64,000 nt of DNA from NCBI RefSeq assembly GCF_051014445.1, contig NW_027488368.1, forward strand, positions 9,424,001 through 9,488,000, read 5' to 3'. How positions within the stretch are numbered: the first letter of the stretch is position 1; each line of letters begins with the position of its first letter. Source of the DNA: Colletes latitarsis. Lineage: Eukaryota; Arthropoda; Insecta; Hymenoptera; Colletidae. A program made the position numbers and the translations under genes. The notes beneath the pieces were generated by a model. That model did not search any database and was not told the origin of the DNA. It saw only the letters and a program-made list of their open reading frames with translations. Of this stretch, positions 22,407 to 35,700 are shown piece after piece.

Positions 22407-25403
22407 GAAACAGTCAATTAAACCTGGTTGTGATTAATATTTTAGAGGATAACGTTGGTTATGTCCGGGTTAGGTCTGGTATTCGCCCTCATCTGGCTCG
22501 TACTTTCGCATTTTTCGCAGATCCTGGCCTTTTTCTGGTTTGGACCACGAAGTAATGTGGTACCCACACTGAAACAGTCAATGTAGCCTTGTTGCGATTA
22601 ATATTTTAGAGGATAACGCTGGTTATGTCTGGGTTGGGTCTGGTATTTGCCCTCATCTGGCTCGTGCTTTCTCGTTTTTCGCATACTTGTTGGGCAGATC
22701 CTGGGTTTTTCTGGTTTGGATCACGTAGTAATGCGGTACCACACCGAAACAGTCTATTAAAGCTGGTTGCGATTAATATTATAGAGGATAACGCCGGTTA
22801 TGTCTCGGTTAGGTCTGGGATTTGCCCACATCTGGCTCGTACTTTCGCATTTCTCGCATACTTGTTGGCCAGACCCTGGCCTTTTTCTGGTTTGGATCAC
22901 GTAGTAATGTGGTACCACACTGAAACAGTCAATAAATGCTGGTTCCGATTAGTATTTAAGAGGATAACGCTGGTTATGTCTGGGTTAGGTCTGGTATTTG
23001 TCCTCATCTGGCTCGTACTTTCGCATTTTTCGCATACTTGTTGGCCAGATCATGGCCTTTTTCTGGTTTGGACCACGAAGTAATGTGGTACCACACTGAA
23101 ACAGTCAATGTAGCCTTGTTGCGATTAATATTTTAGAGGATAACGCTGATTATGTCTGGGTTAGTTCCGGTATTTGCAATCATCTGGCCCATACTTTCGC
23201 GTTTCTCGCATGCTAGTTGGGCAGATCCTGCGTTTTATCTGGTTTTGGACCCCGTAGTAATGTGGTTCCACACCGAAGCAGACAATTAAACCTGTTTGCG
23301 ATTAATGTTTTAGAGGATAACGCCGGTTATGTCTGGGTTAGGTCTGGTATTTGCCCTCATCTGGCTCGTACTTTCGCATTTTTCGCATACTTGTTGGGCA
23401 GATCCTGGGTTTTTTCTGGTTTGGATCACGTAGTAATGCGGTACCTCACCGAAACAGTCTATTAAAGCTGGTTGCGATTCATATTATAGAGGATAACGCC
23501 GGTTATGTCTCGGTTAGGTCTGGGATTTGCAATCATCTGGCTCGTGGTTTGGCATTTGCGCATACTTGTAGGCCAGATGCTGGCCTTTTTCGGGCTTGGG
23601 CCACGTAGTAATGTGGTACCACACTGTCAATAAAAGCTGGTTCCGATTAGTATTTTAGAGGATAACGCTGGTTATGTCTGGGTTAGTTCTGGTATTTGCA
23701 ATCATCTGGCTCATACTTTCTCGTTTTTCGCATACTTGTTGGGCAGATCCTGGGTTTTTTCTGGATTGGATCACGTAGTAATGCGGTACCACAACGAAAC
23801 AGTCTATTAAAGCTGGTTGCGATTAATATTATAGAGGATAACGCCGGTTATGTCTCGGTTAGGTCTGGGATTTGCCCACATCTGGCTCGTACTTCCGCAT
23901 TTCTGGCATACTTGTTGGCCAGACCCTGGCCTTTTTCTGGTTTGGATCACGTAGTAATGTGGTACCACACTGAAACAGTCAATAAAAGCTGGTTCCGATT
24001 AGTATTTTAGAGGATAACACCGGTTATATCTCGGTTAGTTCCGGTATTTGCAATTATCTGGCTTATACTTTCGCGTTTTTCGCATACTTGTTGGCCAGAT
24101 CCTGGGTTTTTTCTGGTTTGGATCCCGTACTAATGTGGTTCCACACCGAAACAGTCAATTAAACCTGGTTGCGATTAATATTTAAGAGGATAACGCCGGT
24201 TATGTCTGGGTTAGGTTTGGTATTTGCCCTCATCTAGCTCGTACTTTCGCATTTTTCGCATACTTTTTGGCCAGATCCTGGCCTTTTTCTGGTTTGGACC
24301 ACGAAGTAATGTGGTACCACACTGAAACAGTCAATGTAGCCTTATTGCGATTAATATTTTAGAGGATAACGTTGGTTATGTCTGGGTTAGGTCTGGTATT
24401 CGCCCTCATCTGGCTCGTACTTTCGCATTTTTCGCAGATCCTGGCCTTTTTCTGGTTTGGACCACGAAGTAATGTGGTACCACACTGAAACAGTCAATGT
24501 AGCCTTGTTGCGATTAATATTTTAGAGGATAACGCTGGTTATGTCTGGGTTGGGTCTGGTATTTGGCCTCATCTGGCTCGTGCTTTGGCATTTTTCGCAT
24601 ACTTCTAGGCCAGATGCTGGCCTTTTTCGGGCTTGGACCACGTAGTAATGTGGTACCACACTGCCAATAAAAGCTGGTTCCGATTAGTATTTTAGAGGAT
24701 AACGCTGGTTATGTCTGGGTTAGTTCTGGTATTTGCAATCATCTGGCTCATAATTTCTCGTTTTTCGCAAACTGGTTGGGCAGATCCTGGGTTTTTTCTG
24801 GTTTGGATCACGTAGTAATGCGGTACCACACCGAAACAGTCTATTAAAGCTGGTTGCGATTAATATTATAGAGGATAACGCCGGTTATGTCTCGGTTAGG
24901 TCTGGGATTTGCCCACATCTGGCTCGTACTTTCGCATTTCTCGCATACTTGTTGGCCAGATCCTGGGTTTTTTCTGGTTTGTATCCCGTACTAATGTGAT
25001 TCCACACCGAAACAGTCAGTTAAACCTGGTTGCGATTAATATTTTAGAGGATAACGCCGGTTATTTCTCGGTTAGGTCTGGGATTTGCCCTCATCTGTCT
25101 CGTACTTTTGCATTTTTCGCATACTTGTTGGCCAGATCCTGGCCTTTTTCTGGTCTGTATCACGTAGTAATGCGGTACCACACCGAAACAGTTAATTAAA
25201 CCTGGTTGCGATTAATATTTTAGAGGATAACGCCGGTTATGTCTCGGTAAGGTCTGGGATTTGCCCACATCTGGCTCGTACTTTCGCATTTCTCGCATAC
25301 TTGTTGGCCAGACCCTGGCCTTTTTCTGGTTTGGATCACGTAGTAATGTGGTACCACACTGAAACAGTCAATAAAAGCTGGTTCCGATTAGTATTTTAGA
25401 GGA
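22407..25403 (+). repeat. Subfamily with GTCAATGTAGCC marker and 13-bp deletion units
   Basis: Satellite only. A monomer subfamily marked by CAGTCAATGTAGCC begins here and runs to about 30.8 kb; I did not see it elsewhere. Two monomers, near 22519 and 24436, lack 13 bp at the T-rich/GGCCAG junction (TTTTTCGCAGATCC), which gives a measured unit of 163 bp from 24368 to 24531. The two are 1,917 bp apart. 24010-24360 is repeated at 25580-25930 (1,570 bp). Confidence 0.8.
22519..22520 (+). other. Junction of a 13-bp deletion within a monomer
   Basis: The usual GCATACTTGTTGGCCAGATCC is reduced to GCAGATCC. The ends of the lost stretch share CA, so the break is consistent with a small microhomology or slippage event. 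The same junction occurs near 24436, so the altered unit was copied as part of a larger block and did not arise twice. Confidence 0.8.
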
Positions 25404-27850
25404 TAACACCGGTTATGTCTCGGCTAGGTCTGGGATTTGCCCTCATCTGGCTCGTACATTCGTATTTTTCGCATACTTGTTGGCCAGATCCTGGGCTTTT
25501 TCTGATTTGGATCACGTAGTAATGTGGTACCACACTGAAGCAGTCAATAAAAGCTGGTTCCGATTAGTATTTTAGCGGATAACACTGGTTATGTCTGGGT
25601 TAGTTCCGGTATTTGCAATTATCTGGCTCATGCTTTCGCGTTTTTCGCATACTTGTTGGCCAGATCCTGGGTTTTTTCTGGTTTGGATCACGTACCAATG
25701 TGGTTCCACACCGAAACAGTCAATTAAACCTGGTTGCGATTAATATTTAAGAGGATAACGCCGGTTATGTCTGGGTTAGGTTTGGTATTTGCCCTCATCT
25801 AGCTCGTACTTTCGCATTTTTCGCATACTTTTTGGCCAGATCCTGGCCTTTTTCTGGTTTGAACCACGAAGTTATGTGGTACCACACTGAAACAGTCAAT
25901 GTAGCCTTATTGCGATTAATACTTTAGAGGATAACGCCGGTAATGTCTGGGTTAGTTCTGGTATTTCCAACCATCTGGCTCATACTTTCGCGTTTTTCGC
26001 ATACTTGTTGGCTAGATCCTGGGTTTTTTCTGGTTTGGACACCCGTACTAATGTGGTTCCACACCGAAACAGTCAATTAAACCTGGTTGCGATTAATATT
26101 TTAGAGGATAACGCCGGTTATGTCTGGGTTAGGTCTGGTATTTGCCCTCATCTGGCTCGTACTTTCGCATTTTTCGCATACTTGTAGGCCAGATCATGGC
26201 CTTTTTCTGGTTTGGACAACGAAGTAATGTGGTACCACACTGAAACAGTCAATGTAGCCTTGTTGCGATTAATATTTTAGAGGATAACGCTGGTTATGTC
26301 TGGGTTAGGTCTGGTAGTTGCCCTCATCTGGCTCGTGCATTGGCATTTTTCGCATACTTCTAGGCCAGATGCTGGTCTTTTTCGGGCTTGGACCACGTAG
26401 TAATGTGGTACCACACTGTCAATAAAAGCTGGTTCCGATTAGTATTTTAGAGGATAACGCTGGTTATGTCTGGGTTAGTTCTGGTATTTGCAATCATCTG
26501 GCCCATACTTTCGCGTTTTTCGCATGTTAGTTGGGCAGATCCTGCGTGTTATCTGGTTTGGACCCCGTAGTAATGTGGTTCCACACCGAAGCAGACAATT
26601 AAACCTGTTTGCGATTAATGTTTTAGAGGATAACGCCGGTTATGTCTGGGTTAGGTCTGGTATTTGCCCTCATCTGGCTCGTACTTTCGCATTTCTCGCA
26701 TACTTGTTGGCCAGATCCTGGCTATTTTCTGGTTTGGATCACGTAGTAATGCGGTACCACACCGAAACAGTCAATTAAACCTGGTTGCGATTAATATTTT
26801 AGACGATAACGCCGGTTATGTCTGGGTTAGGTCTGGTAGTTGCCCTCATCTGGCTCGTGCCTTGGCATTTTTCGCATACTTGTAGGCCAGATGCTGGTCT
26901 TTTTCGGGCTTGGACCACGTAGTAATGTGGTACCACACTGTCAATAAAAGCTGGTTCCGATTAGTATTTTAGAGGATAACGCTGGTTATGTCTGGGTTAG
27001 TTCTGGTATTTGCAATCATCTGGCTCATACTTTCTCGTTTTTCGCATACTTGTTGGGCAGATCCTGGGTTTTTTCTGGATTGGCTCAGGTAGTAATGCGG
27101 TACCTCACCGAAACAGTCTATTAAAGCTGGTTGCGATTAATATTATAGAGGATAACGCCAGTTATGTCTCGGTTAGGTCTGGGATTTGCAATCATCTGGC
27201 TCGTGCTTTGGCATATTTCGCATACTTGTAGGCCAGATGCTGGCCTTTCTCGGGCTTGGACCACGTAGTAATGTGGTACCACACCGTCAATAAAAGCTGG
27301 TTCCGATTAGTATTTTAGAGGATAACACCGGTTATGTCTCGGTTAGGTCTGGGATTCGCCCACATCTGGCTCGTACTTTCGCATTCCTCGCATACTTGTT
27401 GGCCAGATCCTGGGTTTTTTCTGGTTTGGATCCCGTAGTAATCAGGTTCCACACCGAAACAATCAGTTAAACCTGGTTGCGATTAATATTTTAGAGGATA
27501 ACGCCGGTTATGTCTCGGTTAGGTCTGGGATTCGCCCACATCTGGCTCGTACTTTCGGATTTCTCGCATACTTGTTGGCCAGACCCTGGCCTTTTTCTGG
27601 TTTGGATCACGTAGTAATGTGGTACCACACCGAAACAGTCAATAAAAGCTGGTTCCGATTAGTATTTTAGAGGATAACACCGGTTATGTCTCGGTTAGGT
27701 CTGGGATTTGCCCACATCTGGCTCGTACTTTCGCATTTCTCGCATACTTGTTGGCCAGACCCTGGCCTTTTTCTGGTTTGGATCACGTAGCAAAGTGGTA
27801 CCACACTGAAACAGTCAATAAAAGCTGGTTCCGATTAGTATTTTAGAGGA
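25404..27850 (+). repeat. 2,447-bp HOR (14 monomers), copy 1
   Basis: The block starts with ATAACACCGGTTATGTCTCG and GTACATTCGTATTTTTC and recurs at +2,447 bp (14 x 176 minus 17). The shortfall comes largely from CACACTGTCAATAAAAG units that lack 6 bp (near 26415 and 26938, and a CACACCGTC form near 27285). Other shared marks are TTTCCAACCATCTGG, TTTGGACACCCGTAC, GCATGTTAGTTGGGC and TTAGACGATAACG. Near the end, an extra monomer at about 27676-27850 offsets one that is missing earlier relative to copy 2. Confidence 0.9.
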
Positions 27851-30297
27851 TAACACCGGTTATGTCTCGGCTAGGTCTGGGATTTGCCCTCATCTGGCTC
27901 GTACATTCGTATTTTTCGCATACTTGTTGGCCAGATCCTGGCCTTTTTCTGATTTGGATCACGTAGTAATGTGGTACCACACTGAAACAGTCAATAAAAG
28001 CTGGTTCCGATTAGTATTTTAGCGGATAACGCTGGTTATGTCTGGGTTAGTTCCGGTATTTGCAATTATCTGGCTCATGCTTTCGCGTTTTTCCCATACT
28101 TGTTGGCCAGATCCTGGGTTTTTTCTGGTTTGGATCCCGTACCAATGTGGTTCCACACCGAAACAGTCAATTAAACCTGGTTGCGATTAATATTTAAGAG
28201 GATAACGCCGGTTATGTCTGGGTTAGGTTTGGTATTTGCCCTCATCTAGCTCGTACTTTCGCATTTTTCGCATACTTTTTGGCCAGATCCTGGCCTTTTT
28301 CTGGTTTGAACCACGAAGTAATGTGGTACCACACTGAAACAGTCAATGTATCCTTATTGCGATTAATACTTTAGAGGATAACGCCGGTAATGTCTGGGTT
28401 AGTTCTGGTATTTCCAACCATCTGGCTCATACTTTCGCGTTTTTCGCATACTTGTTGGCTAGATCCTGGGTTTTTTCTGGTTTGGACACCCGTACTAATG
28501 TGGTTCCACACCGAAACAGTCAATTAAACCTGGTTGCGATTAATATTTTAGAGGATAACGCCGGTTATGTCTGGGTTAGGTCTGGTATTTGTCCTCATCT
28601 GGCTCGTACTTTCGCATTTTTCGCATACTTGTAGGCCAGATCATGGCCTTTTTCTGGTTTGGACCACGAAGTAATGTGGTACCACACTGAAGCAGTCAAT
28701 GTAGCCTTGTTGCGATAAATATTTTAGAGGATAACGCTGGTTATGTCTGGGTTAGGTCTGGTAGTTGCCCTCATCTGGCTCGTGCATTGGCATTTTTCGC
28801 ATACTTGTAGGCCAGATGCTGGTCTTTTTCGGGCTTGGACCACGTAGTAATGTGGTACCACACTGTCAATAAAAGCTGGTTCCGATTAGTATTTTAGAGG
28901 ACAACGCTGGTTATGTCTGGGTTAGTTCTGGTATTTGCAATCATCTGGCCCATACTTTCGCGTTTTTCGCATGTTAGTTGGGCAGATCCTGCGTTTTATC
29001 TGGTTTGGGCCCCGTAGTAATGTGGTTCCACACCGAAGCAGACAATTAAACCTGTTTGCGATTAATGTTTTAGAGGATAACGCCGGTTATGTCTGGGTTA
29101 GGTCTGGTATTTGCCCTCATCTGGCTCGTACTTTCGCATTTCTCGCATACTTGTTGGCCAGATCCTGGCTATTTTCTGGTTTGGATCACGTAGTAATGCG
29201 GTACCACACCGAAACAGTCAATTAAACCTGGTTGCGATTAATATTTTAGACGATAACGCCGGTTATGTCTGGGTTAGGTCTGGTAGTTGCCCTCATCTGG
29301 CTCGTGCCTTGGCATTTTTCGCATACTTGTAGGCCAGATGCTGGTCTTTTTCGGGCTTGGACCACGTAGTAATGTGGTACCACACTGTCAATAAAAGCTG
29401 GTTCCGATTAGTATTTTAGAGGATAACGCTGGTTATGTCTGGGTTAGTTCTGGTATTTGCAATCATCTGGCTCATACTTTCTCGTTTTTCGCATACTTGT
29501 TGGGCAGATCCTGGGTTTTTTCTGGATTGGATCAGGTAGTAATGCGGTACCTCACCGAAACAGTCTATTAAAGCTGGTTGCGATTAATATTATAGAGGAT
29601 AACGCCGGTTATGTCTCGGTTAGGTCTGGGATTTGCAATCATCTGGCTCGTGCTTTGGCATTTTTCGCATACTTGTAGGCCAGATGCTGGCCTTTCTCGG
29701 GCTTGGACCACGTAGTAATGTGGTACCACACTGTCAATAAAAGCTGGTTCCGATTAGTATTTTAGAGGATAACGCTGGTTATGTCTGGGTTATTTCTGGT
29801 ATTTGCAATCATCTGGCTCATACTTTCTCGTTTTTCGCATACTTGGTGGGCAGATCCTGGGTTTTTTCTGGTTTGGATCACGTAGTAATGCGGTACCACA
29901 CCGAAACTGTCTATTAAAGCTGGTTGCGATTAATATTATAGAGGATAACGCCGGTTATGTCTCGGTTAGGTCTGGGATTTGCCCACATCTGGCTCGTACT
30001 TTCGCATTCCTCGCATACTTGTTGGCCAGATCCTGGGTTTTTTCTGGTTTGGATCCCGTAGTAATCAGGTTCCACACCGAAACAATCAGTTAAACCTGGT
30101 TGCGATTAATATTTTAGAGGATAACGCCGGTTATGTCTCGGTTAGGTCTGGGATTCGCCCACATCTGGCTCGTACTTTCGGATTTCTCGCATACTTGTTG
30201 GCCAGACCCTGGCCTTTTTCTGGTTTGGATCACGTAGTAATGTGGTACCACACTGAAACAGTCAATAAAAGCTGGTTCCGATTAGTATTTTAGAGGA
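27851..30297 (+). repeat. 2,447-bp HOR, copy 2
   Basis: Direct continuation of copy 1 with the same monomer order. Within about 29760-30297 the order is shifted by one monomer relative to copy 1: the CATTCCTCGC unit lies about 2,622 bp, not 2,447 bp, from its partner. An added CTTGGTGGGC unit near 29770-29930 explains this, and the total length is still 2,447 bp. Confidence 0.9.
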
Positions 30298-30860
30298 TAA
30301 CACCGGTTATGTCTCGGTTAGGTCTGGGATTTGCCCTCATCTGGCTCGTACTTTCGTATTTTTCGCATACTTTTTGGCCAGATCCTGGGCTTTTTCTGAT
30401 TTGGATCACGTAGTAATGTGGTACCACACTGAAACGGTCAATAAAAGCTGGTTCCGATTAGTATTTTAGCGGATAACGCTGGTTATGTCTGGGTTCGTTC
30501 CGGTATTTGCAATTATCTGGCTCATACTTTCGCGTTTTTCGCATACTTGTTGGCCAGATCCTGGGTTTTTTCTGGTTTGGATCCCGTAGTAATGTGGTTC
30601 CACACCGAAACAGTCAATTAAACCTGGTTGCGATTAATATTTAAGAGGATAACGCCGGTTATGTCTGGGTTAGGTTTGGTATTTGCCCTCATCTAGCTCG
30701 TACTTTCGCATTTTTCGCATACTTTTTGGCCAGATCCTGGCCTTTTTCTGGTTTGGACCACGAAGTAATATGGTACCACACTGAAACAGTCAATGTAGCC
30801 TTATTGCGATTAATATTTTAGAGGATAACGCCGGTAATGTCTGGGTTAGTTCTGGTATTA
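30298..30860 (+). repeat. 2,447-bp HOR, copy 3 (truncated after ~3 monomers)
   Basis: A third unit begins with ATAACACCGGTTATGTCTCG and TTTCGTATTTTTC. It follows the HOR for about 560 bp, to GCCGGTAATGTCTGGG, and then changes at about 30857 to TATTACCAATCATC followed by unrelated monomer order. Differences from copies 1 and 2 are few (GTTCGTTCCGG against GTTAGTTCCGG). Confidence 0.85.
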
Positions 30861-32144
30861 CCAATCATCTGGCTCATACTTTCTCGTTTTTCGCATACTT
30901 GTTGGGCAGATCCTGGGTTTTTTCTGGTTTGGATCACGTAGTAATGCGGTACCACACCGAAACAGTCTATTAAAGCTGGTGGCGATTAATATTATAGAGG
31001 ATAACGCCGGTTATGTCTCGGTTAGGTCTGGGATTTGCCCACATCTGGCTCGTACTTTCGCATTTCTCGCATACTTGTTGGCCAGATCCTGGGATTTTTC
31101 TGATTTGGATCACGTGGTAATGTGGTGCCACACTGAAACAGTCAATTAAAGCTGGTTCCGATTAGTATTTTAGAGGATAACGCTGGTTATGTCTCGGTTA
31201 AACCCGGTATTTGCAATCATCTGGCTCATACTTTCGCGTTTTTCGCGTACTTGTTGCCCAGATCCTGGGTTTTTTCTGGTTTGGATCCCGTACTAATGTG
31301 GTTCCACACCGAAACTGTCAGTTAAACCTAGTTGCGATTAATATTTTAGAGGATAACGCCGGTTACGTCTGGGTTAGGTCTGGTATTTGCCCTCATCTGG
31401 CTCGTGCTTTGGCATTTTTCGCATACATGATGGCCATATCCTGCGTTTTATCTGGTTTCTATCCCGCAGTAATGTGGTTCCACACCGAAGCAGTCAATTA
31501 AACCTGTTTGCGATTAATATTTTAGAGGATATCGCCGGTTATGTCTCCGTTAGGTCTGCGTTTTGCCCTCATCTGGCTCATACTTTCGCATTTTTCGCAT
31601 ACTTGTTGGCCAGGTCCTGGCCATCTTCTGGTTTGGACCACGCAGTAATGTGGTAACACACTGAAACAGCCAATTAAACCTGGTTGCGATTAATATTTTA
31701 GAGGATATCGCCGGTTATGTCTCCGTTAGGTCTGGGATTTGCCCACATCTGGCTCGTACTTTCGCGTTTTTCGCATACTTGTTGGCCAGATCCTGGGTTT
31801 TTTCTGGTTTGGATCCCGTACTAATGTGGGACCACACTCAAACAGTCAATTAAACCTGGTAGCGATTAATATTTTAGTGGATAACGCCGGTTATGTCTCG
31901 GTTAGGTCTGATATTTGCCCTCATCTGGCTCGTGCTTTCGCATTTTTCGCATACTTGTTGGCCAGATGCTGGGTTTTTTCTGGTTTGGATCCCGTCATAA
32001 TGACGTTCCACACCGAAACAGTCAATTAAACCTGGTTTCGATTAATATTTTAGAGGATAACGCTGGTTATGTCTCGGTTAGGTCTGCGATTTGCCCTCAT
32101 CTGGCTCGTACTTTCGCGTTTTTCGCATACTTGTTGGCCAGATC
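30861..32144 (+). repeat. Heterogeneous monomers leading into the dimer block
   Basis: Satellite monomers with CTATCCCGCAGTAATG, GATATCGCCGG and GTCTCCGTTAGG variants, related at 1,056 bp (six monomers) to the units near 32.4 kb. I see no gene and no interruption. Confidence 0.7.
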
Positions 32145-32772
32145 TTGCGTTTTATATGGTTTCTATCCCGCAGTAATGTGGTTCCACACCGAAGCAGTCA
32201 ATTAAACCTGATTGCGATTAATATTTTAGAGGATATCGCCGGTTATGTCTCCGTTAGGTCTGGGATTTGCCCTCATCTGGCTCATACTTTCGCATTTTTC
32301 GCATACTTGTTGGCCAGATCCTGGCCTTCTTCTGGCTTGGACCACGCAGTAATGTGGTATCACACTGAAACAGCCAATTAAACCTGGTTGCGATTAATAT
32401 TTTAGAGGATAACGCCGGTTCCGTCTGGGTCAGGTCTGGTATTTGCCCTCATCTGGCTCGTGCTTTGGCATTTTTCGCATACTTGATGGCCATATCCTGC
32501 GTTTTATATGGTTTCTATCCCGCAGTAATGTGGTTCCACACCGAAGCAGTCAATTAAACCTGATTGCGATTAATATTTTAGAGGATATCGCCGGTTATGT
32601 CTCCGTTAGGTCTGGGATTTGCCCTCATCTGGCTCATACTTTCGCATTTTTCGCATACTTGTTGGCCAGATCCTGGCCTTCTTCTGGCTTGGACCACGCA
32701 GTAATGTGGTATCACACTGAAACAGCCAATTAAACCTGGTTGCGATTAATATTTTAGAGGATAACGCCGGTT
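32145..32772 (+). repeat. 352-bp dimer duplication
   Basis: 32145-32420 is repeated at 32497-32772, exactly two monomers away, with identical markers GCGTTTTATATGGTTTC, TATCCCGCAGTAATG, GATATCGCCGG and GAAACAGCCAATTAAACC. Beyond the ends the two sides differ (GGTTCCGTCTGGGTC against GGTTATGTCTCGG). Confidence 0.85.
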
Positions 32773-35700
32773 ATGTCTCGGTTAGGTCTGGGATTTGCCC
32801 ACATCTGGCTCGTACTTTCGCATTTCTCGCATACTTGTTGGCCAGATCCTGGGCTTTTTCTGATTTGGATCACGTAGTAATGTGGTACCACACTGAAACA
32901 GTCAATAAAAGCTGGTTCCGATTAGTATTTTAGAGGATAACGCTGGTTATGTCTGGGTTAGTTCCGGTATTTGCAATCATCTGGCCCATACTTTCGCGTT
33001 TTTCGCATGCTAGTTGGGCAGATCCTGCGTTTTATCTGGTTTGGACCCCGTAGTAATGTGGGTCCACACCGAAGCAGACAATTAAACCTCTTTGCGATTA
33101 ATATTTTAGAGGATAACGCCGGTTATGTCTGGGTTAGGTCTGGTATTTGCCCTCACCTGGCTCGTACTTTCGCATTTTTCGCATACTTGTTGGCCAAATC
33201 CTGGCTATTTTCTGGTTTGGATCACGTAGTATTGCGGTGCCGCACCGAAACAGTCAATTAAACCTGGTTGCGATTAATATTTTAGAGGATAACGCCGGTT
33301 ATGTCTGGGTTAGGTCTGGTATTTGCCCTCATCTGGCTCGTGCTTTGGCATGTTTCGCATACTTGTAGGCCTGATGCTGGCCTTTTTCGGGCTTGGACCA
33401 CGTAGTAATGTGGTACCACACTGTCAATAAAAGCTGGTTCCGATTAGTATTTTAGAGGATAACGCTGGTTGTGTCTGGGTTAGTTCTGGTATTTGCAATC
33501 ATCTGGCTCATACTTTCTCGTTTTTCGCATACTTGTTGGGCAGATCCTGGGTTTTTTCAGGTTTGGATCACGTAGTAATGCGGTACCACACCGAAACAGT
33601 CTATTAAAGCTGGTTGCGATTAATATTATAGAGGATAACGCCGGTTATCTCTCGGCTAGGTCTGCGATTTGCCCACATCTGGCTCGTACTTTCGCATTTC
33701 TCGCATACTTGTTGGCCAGACCCTGGCCTTTTTCTGGTTTGGATCACGTAGTAATGTGGTACCACACTGAAACAGTCAATAAAAGCTGGTTCCGATTAGT
33801 ATTTTAGAGGATAACGCTGGTTATGTCTGGGATAGTTCCGGTATTTGCAATCACCTGGCTCATACTTTCGCGTTTTTCGCATACTTGTTGGCCAGATCCT
33901 GGGTTTTTTCTGGTTTGGATCCCGTACTAATGTGGCTTCGCACCGAAACAGTCAATTAAACCTGGTTGCGATAAATATTTTAGAGAATAACGCCGGTTAT
34001 GTCTGGGTTAGGTCTGATATTTGCCCTCATCTGGCTCGTGCTTTCGCATTTTTCGCATACTTGTTGGCCAGATGCTGGGTTTTTTCTGGTTTGGATCCCG
34101 TAATAATGACGTTCCATACCAAAACAGTCAATTAAACCTGGTTTCGATTAATATTTTAGAGGATAACGCTGGTTATGTCTCGGTTAGGTCTGCGATTTGC
34201 CCACATCTGGCTCGAACTTTCGCATTTTACGCATACTTGTTGGCCAGATCTTGGCCTTTTTCTGGTTTGGATCACGTACTAATGTGGTCCCACACAGAAA
34301 CAGTCAATTAAACCTGGTTGCGACTAATATTTTAGAGGATAACGCCGGTTATGTCTGGGTTAGTTCTGGGATGTGCCCTCATCAAGCTCGTACCTTCGCA
34401 TTTTTCGCATACTTGTTGGCCAGATCCAGCGCTTTTTCTGATTTGGATCCCGTAGTAATGTGGTTCCACACCGAAGCAGTCATTCAAACCTGGTTGCGAT
34501 TAATGTTTTCGAGGATAACGCCTGTTATGTCTGGGTTAGGTCTGGCATTTGCAATCATCTGGCACATACTTTCGCGTTTTTCGCATACTTGTTGGCCAGA
34601 TCCTGGGTTTTTTCTGGTTTGGATCCCGTACTAATGTGATTCCACACCGAAACAGTCAGTTAAACCTGGTTGCGATTAATATTTTAGAGGATAACGCCGG
34701 TTATGTCTGGGTTAGGTCTGGTATTTGCCCTCGTTTGTCTCATACTTTCGCATTTTTCGCATACTTGTTGGCCAGATCCTGGCCTTTTTCCGGTCTGTAT
34801 CACGTAGTAATGCGGTACCACACCGAAACAGTTAATTAAACCTGGTTGCGATTAATATTTTAGAGGAAAACGCCGGTTATGTCAGGGTTAGGCCTGGTAT
34901 TTGCCCTCATCTGGCTCGTACTTTCGCATTTTTCGCATACTTGTTGGCCAGATCTTGGCCTTTCTCCGGTTTGGATCATGTAGTAATACAGTACCACACC
35001 GAAACAGACAATTAAACCTGCTTGCGATTCATATTTTAGAGGAAAACGCTGGTTATGTCTGGGTCAGATCTGGTATTTGCAATCATCTGGCTCATACTTT
35101 CGCGTTTTTCGCATACTTGTTGGCCAGATCCTGCGTTCTTTCTGGTTTGGATATCGTAGTAATGTGGTGCCACAACGAAACAGTCAATTAAAACTGGTTG
35201 CGATTAATATTTTACAGGATAACGCCGGTTATGTCTGTGTTAGGTCTGGTATTTGCCCTCATCTGGCTCGTACTTTCGCATTTTTCGCATACTTGTTGGC
35301 CAGATCTTGGCCTTTCTCTGGTTTGGATCATGTAGTAATACAGTACCACACCGAAACAGACAATTAAACCTGCTTGCGATTCATATTTTAGAGGAAAACG
35401 CCGGTTATGTCAGGGTTAGGCCTGGTATTTGCCCTCATCTGGCTCGTACTTTCGCATTTTTCGCATACTTGTTGGCCAGATCCTGGCCTTTTTCCGGTCT
35501 GTATCACGTAGTAATGCGGTACCACACCGAAACAGTTAATTAAACCTGGTTGCGATTAATATTTTAGAGGATAACGCCGGTTATGTCTCGGCTAGGTCTG
35601 CGATTTGCCCTCATCTGGCTCATGCTTTCGCATTTTTCGCATACTTGTTGGCCAGGTCCTGGCCTTCTTCTGGCTTGGACCACGCAGTAATGTGGTATCA

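Noticed and set aside
34505..34525. Possible CENP-B box in the TTTTCGAGGATAACGCC variant
   Set aside because: Against the core NTTCGNNNNANNCGGGN it has TTCG and CG, but lacks the central A and the last two G; three of nine key positions fail.
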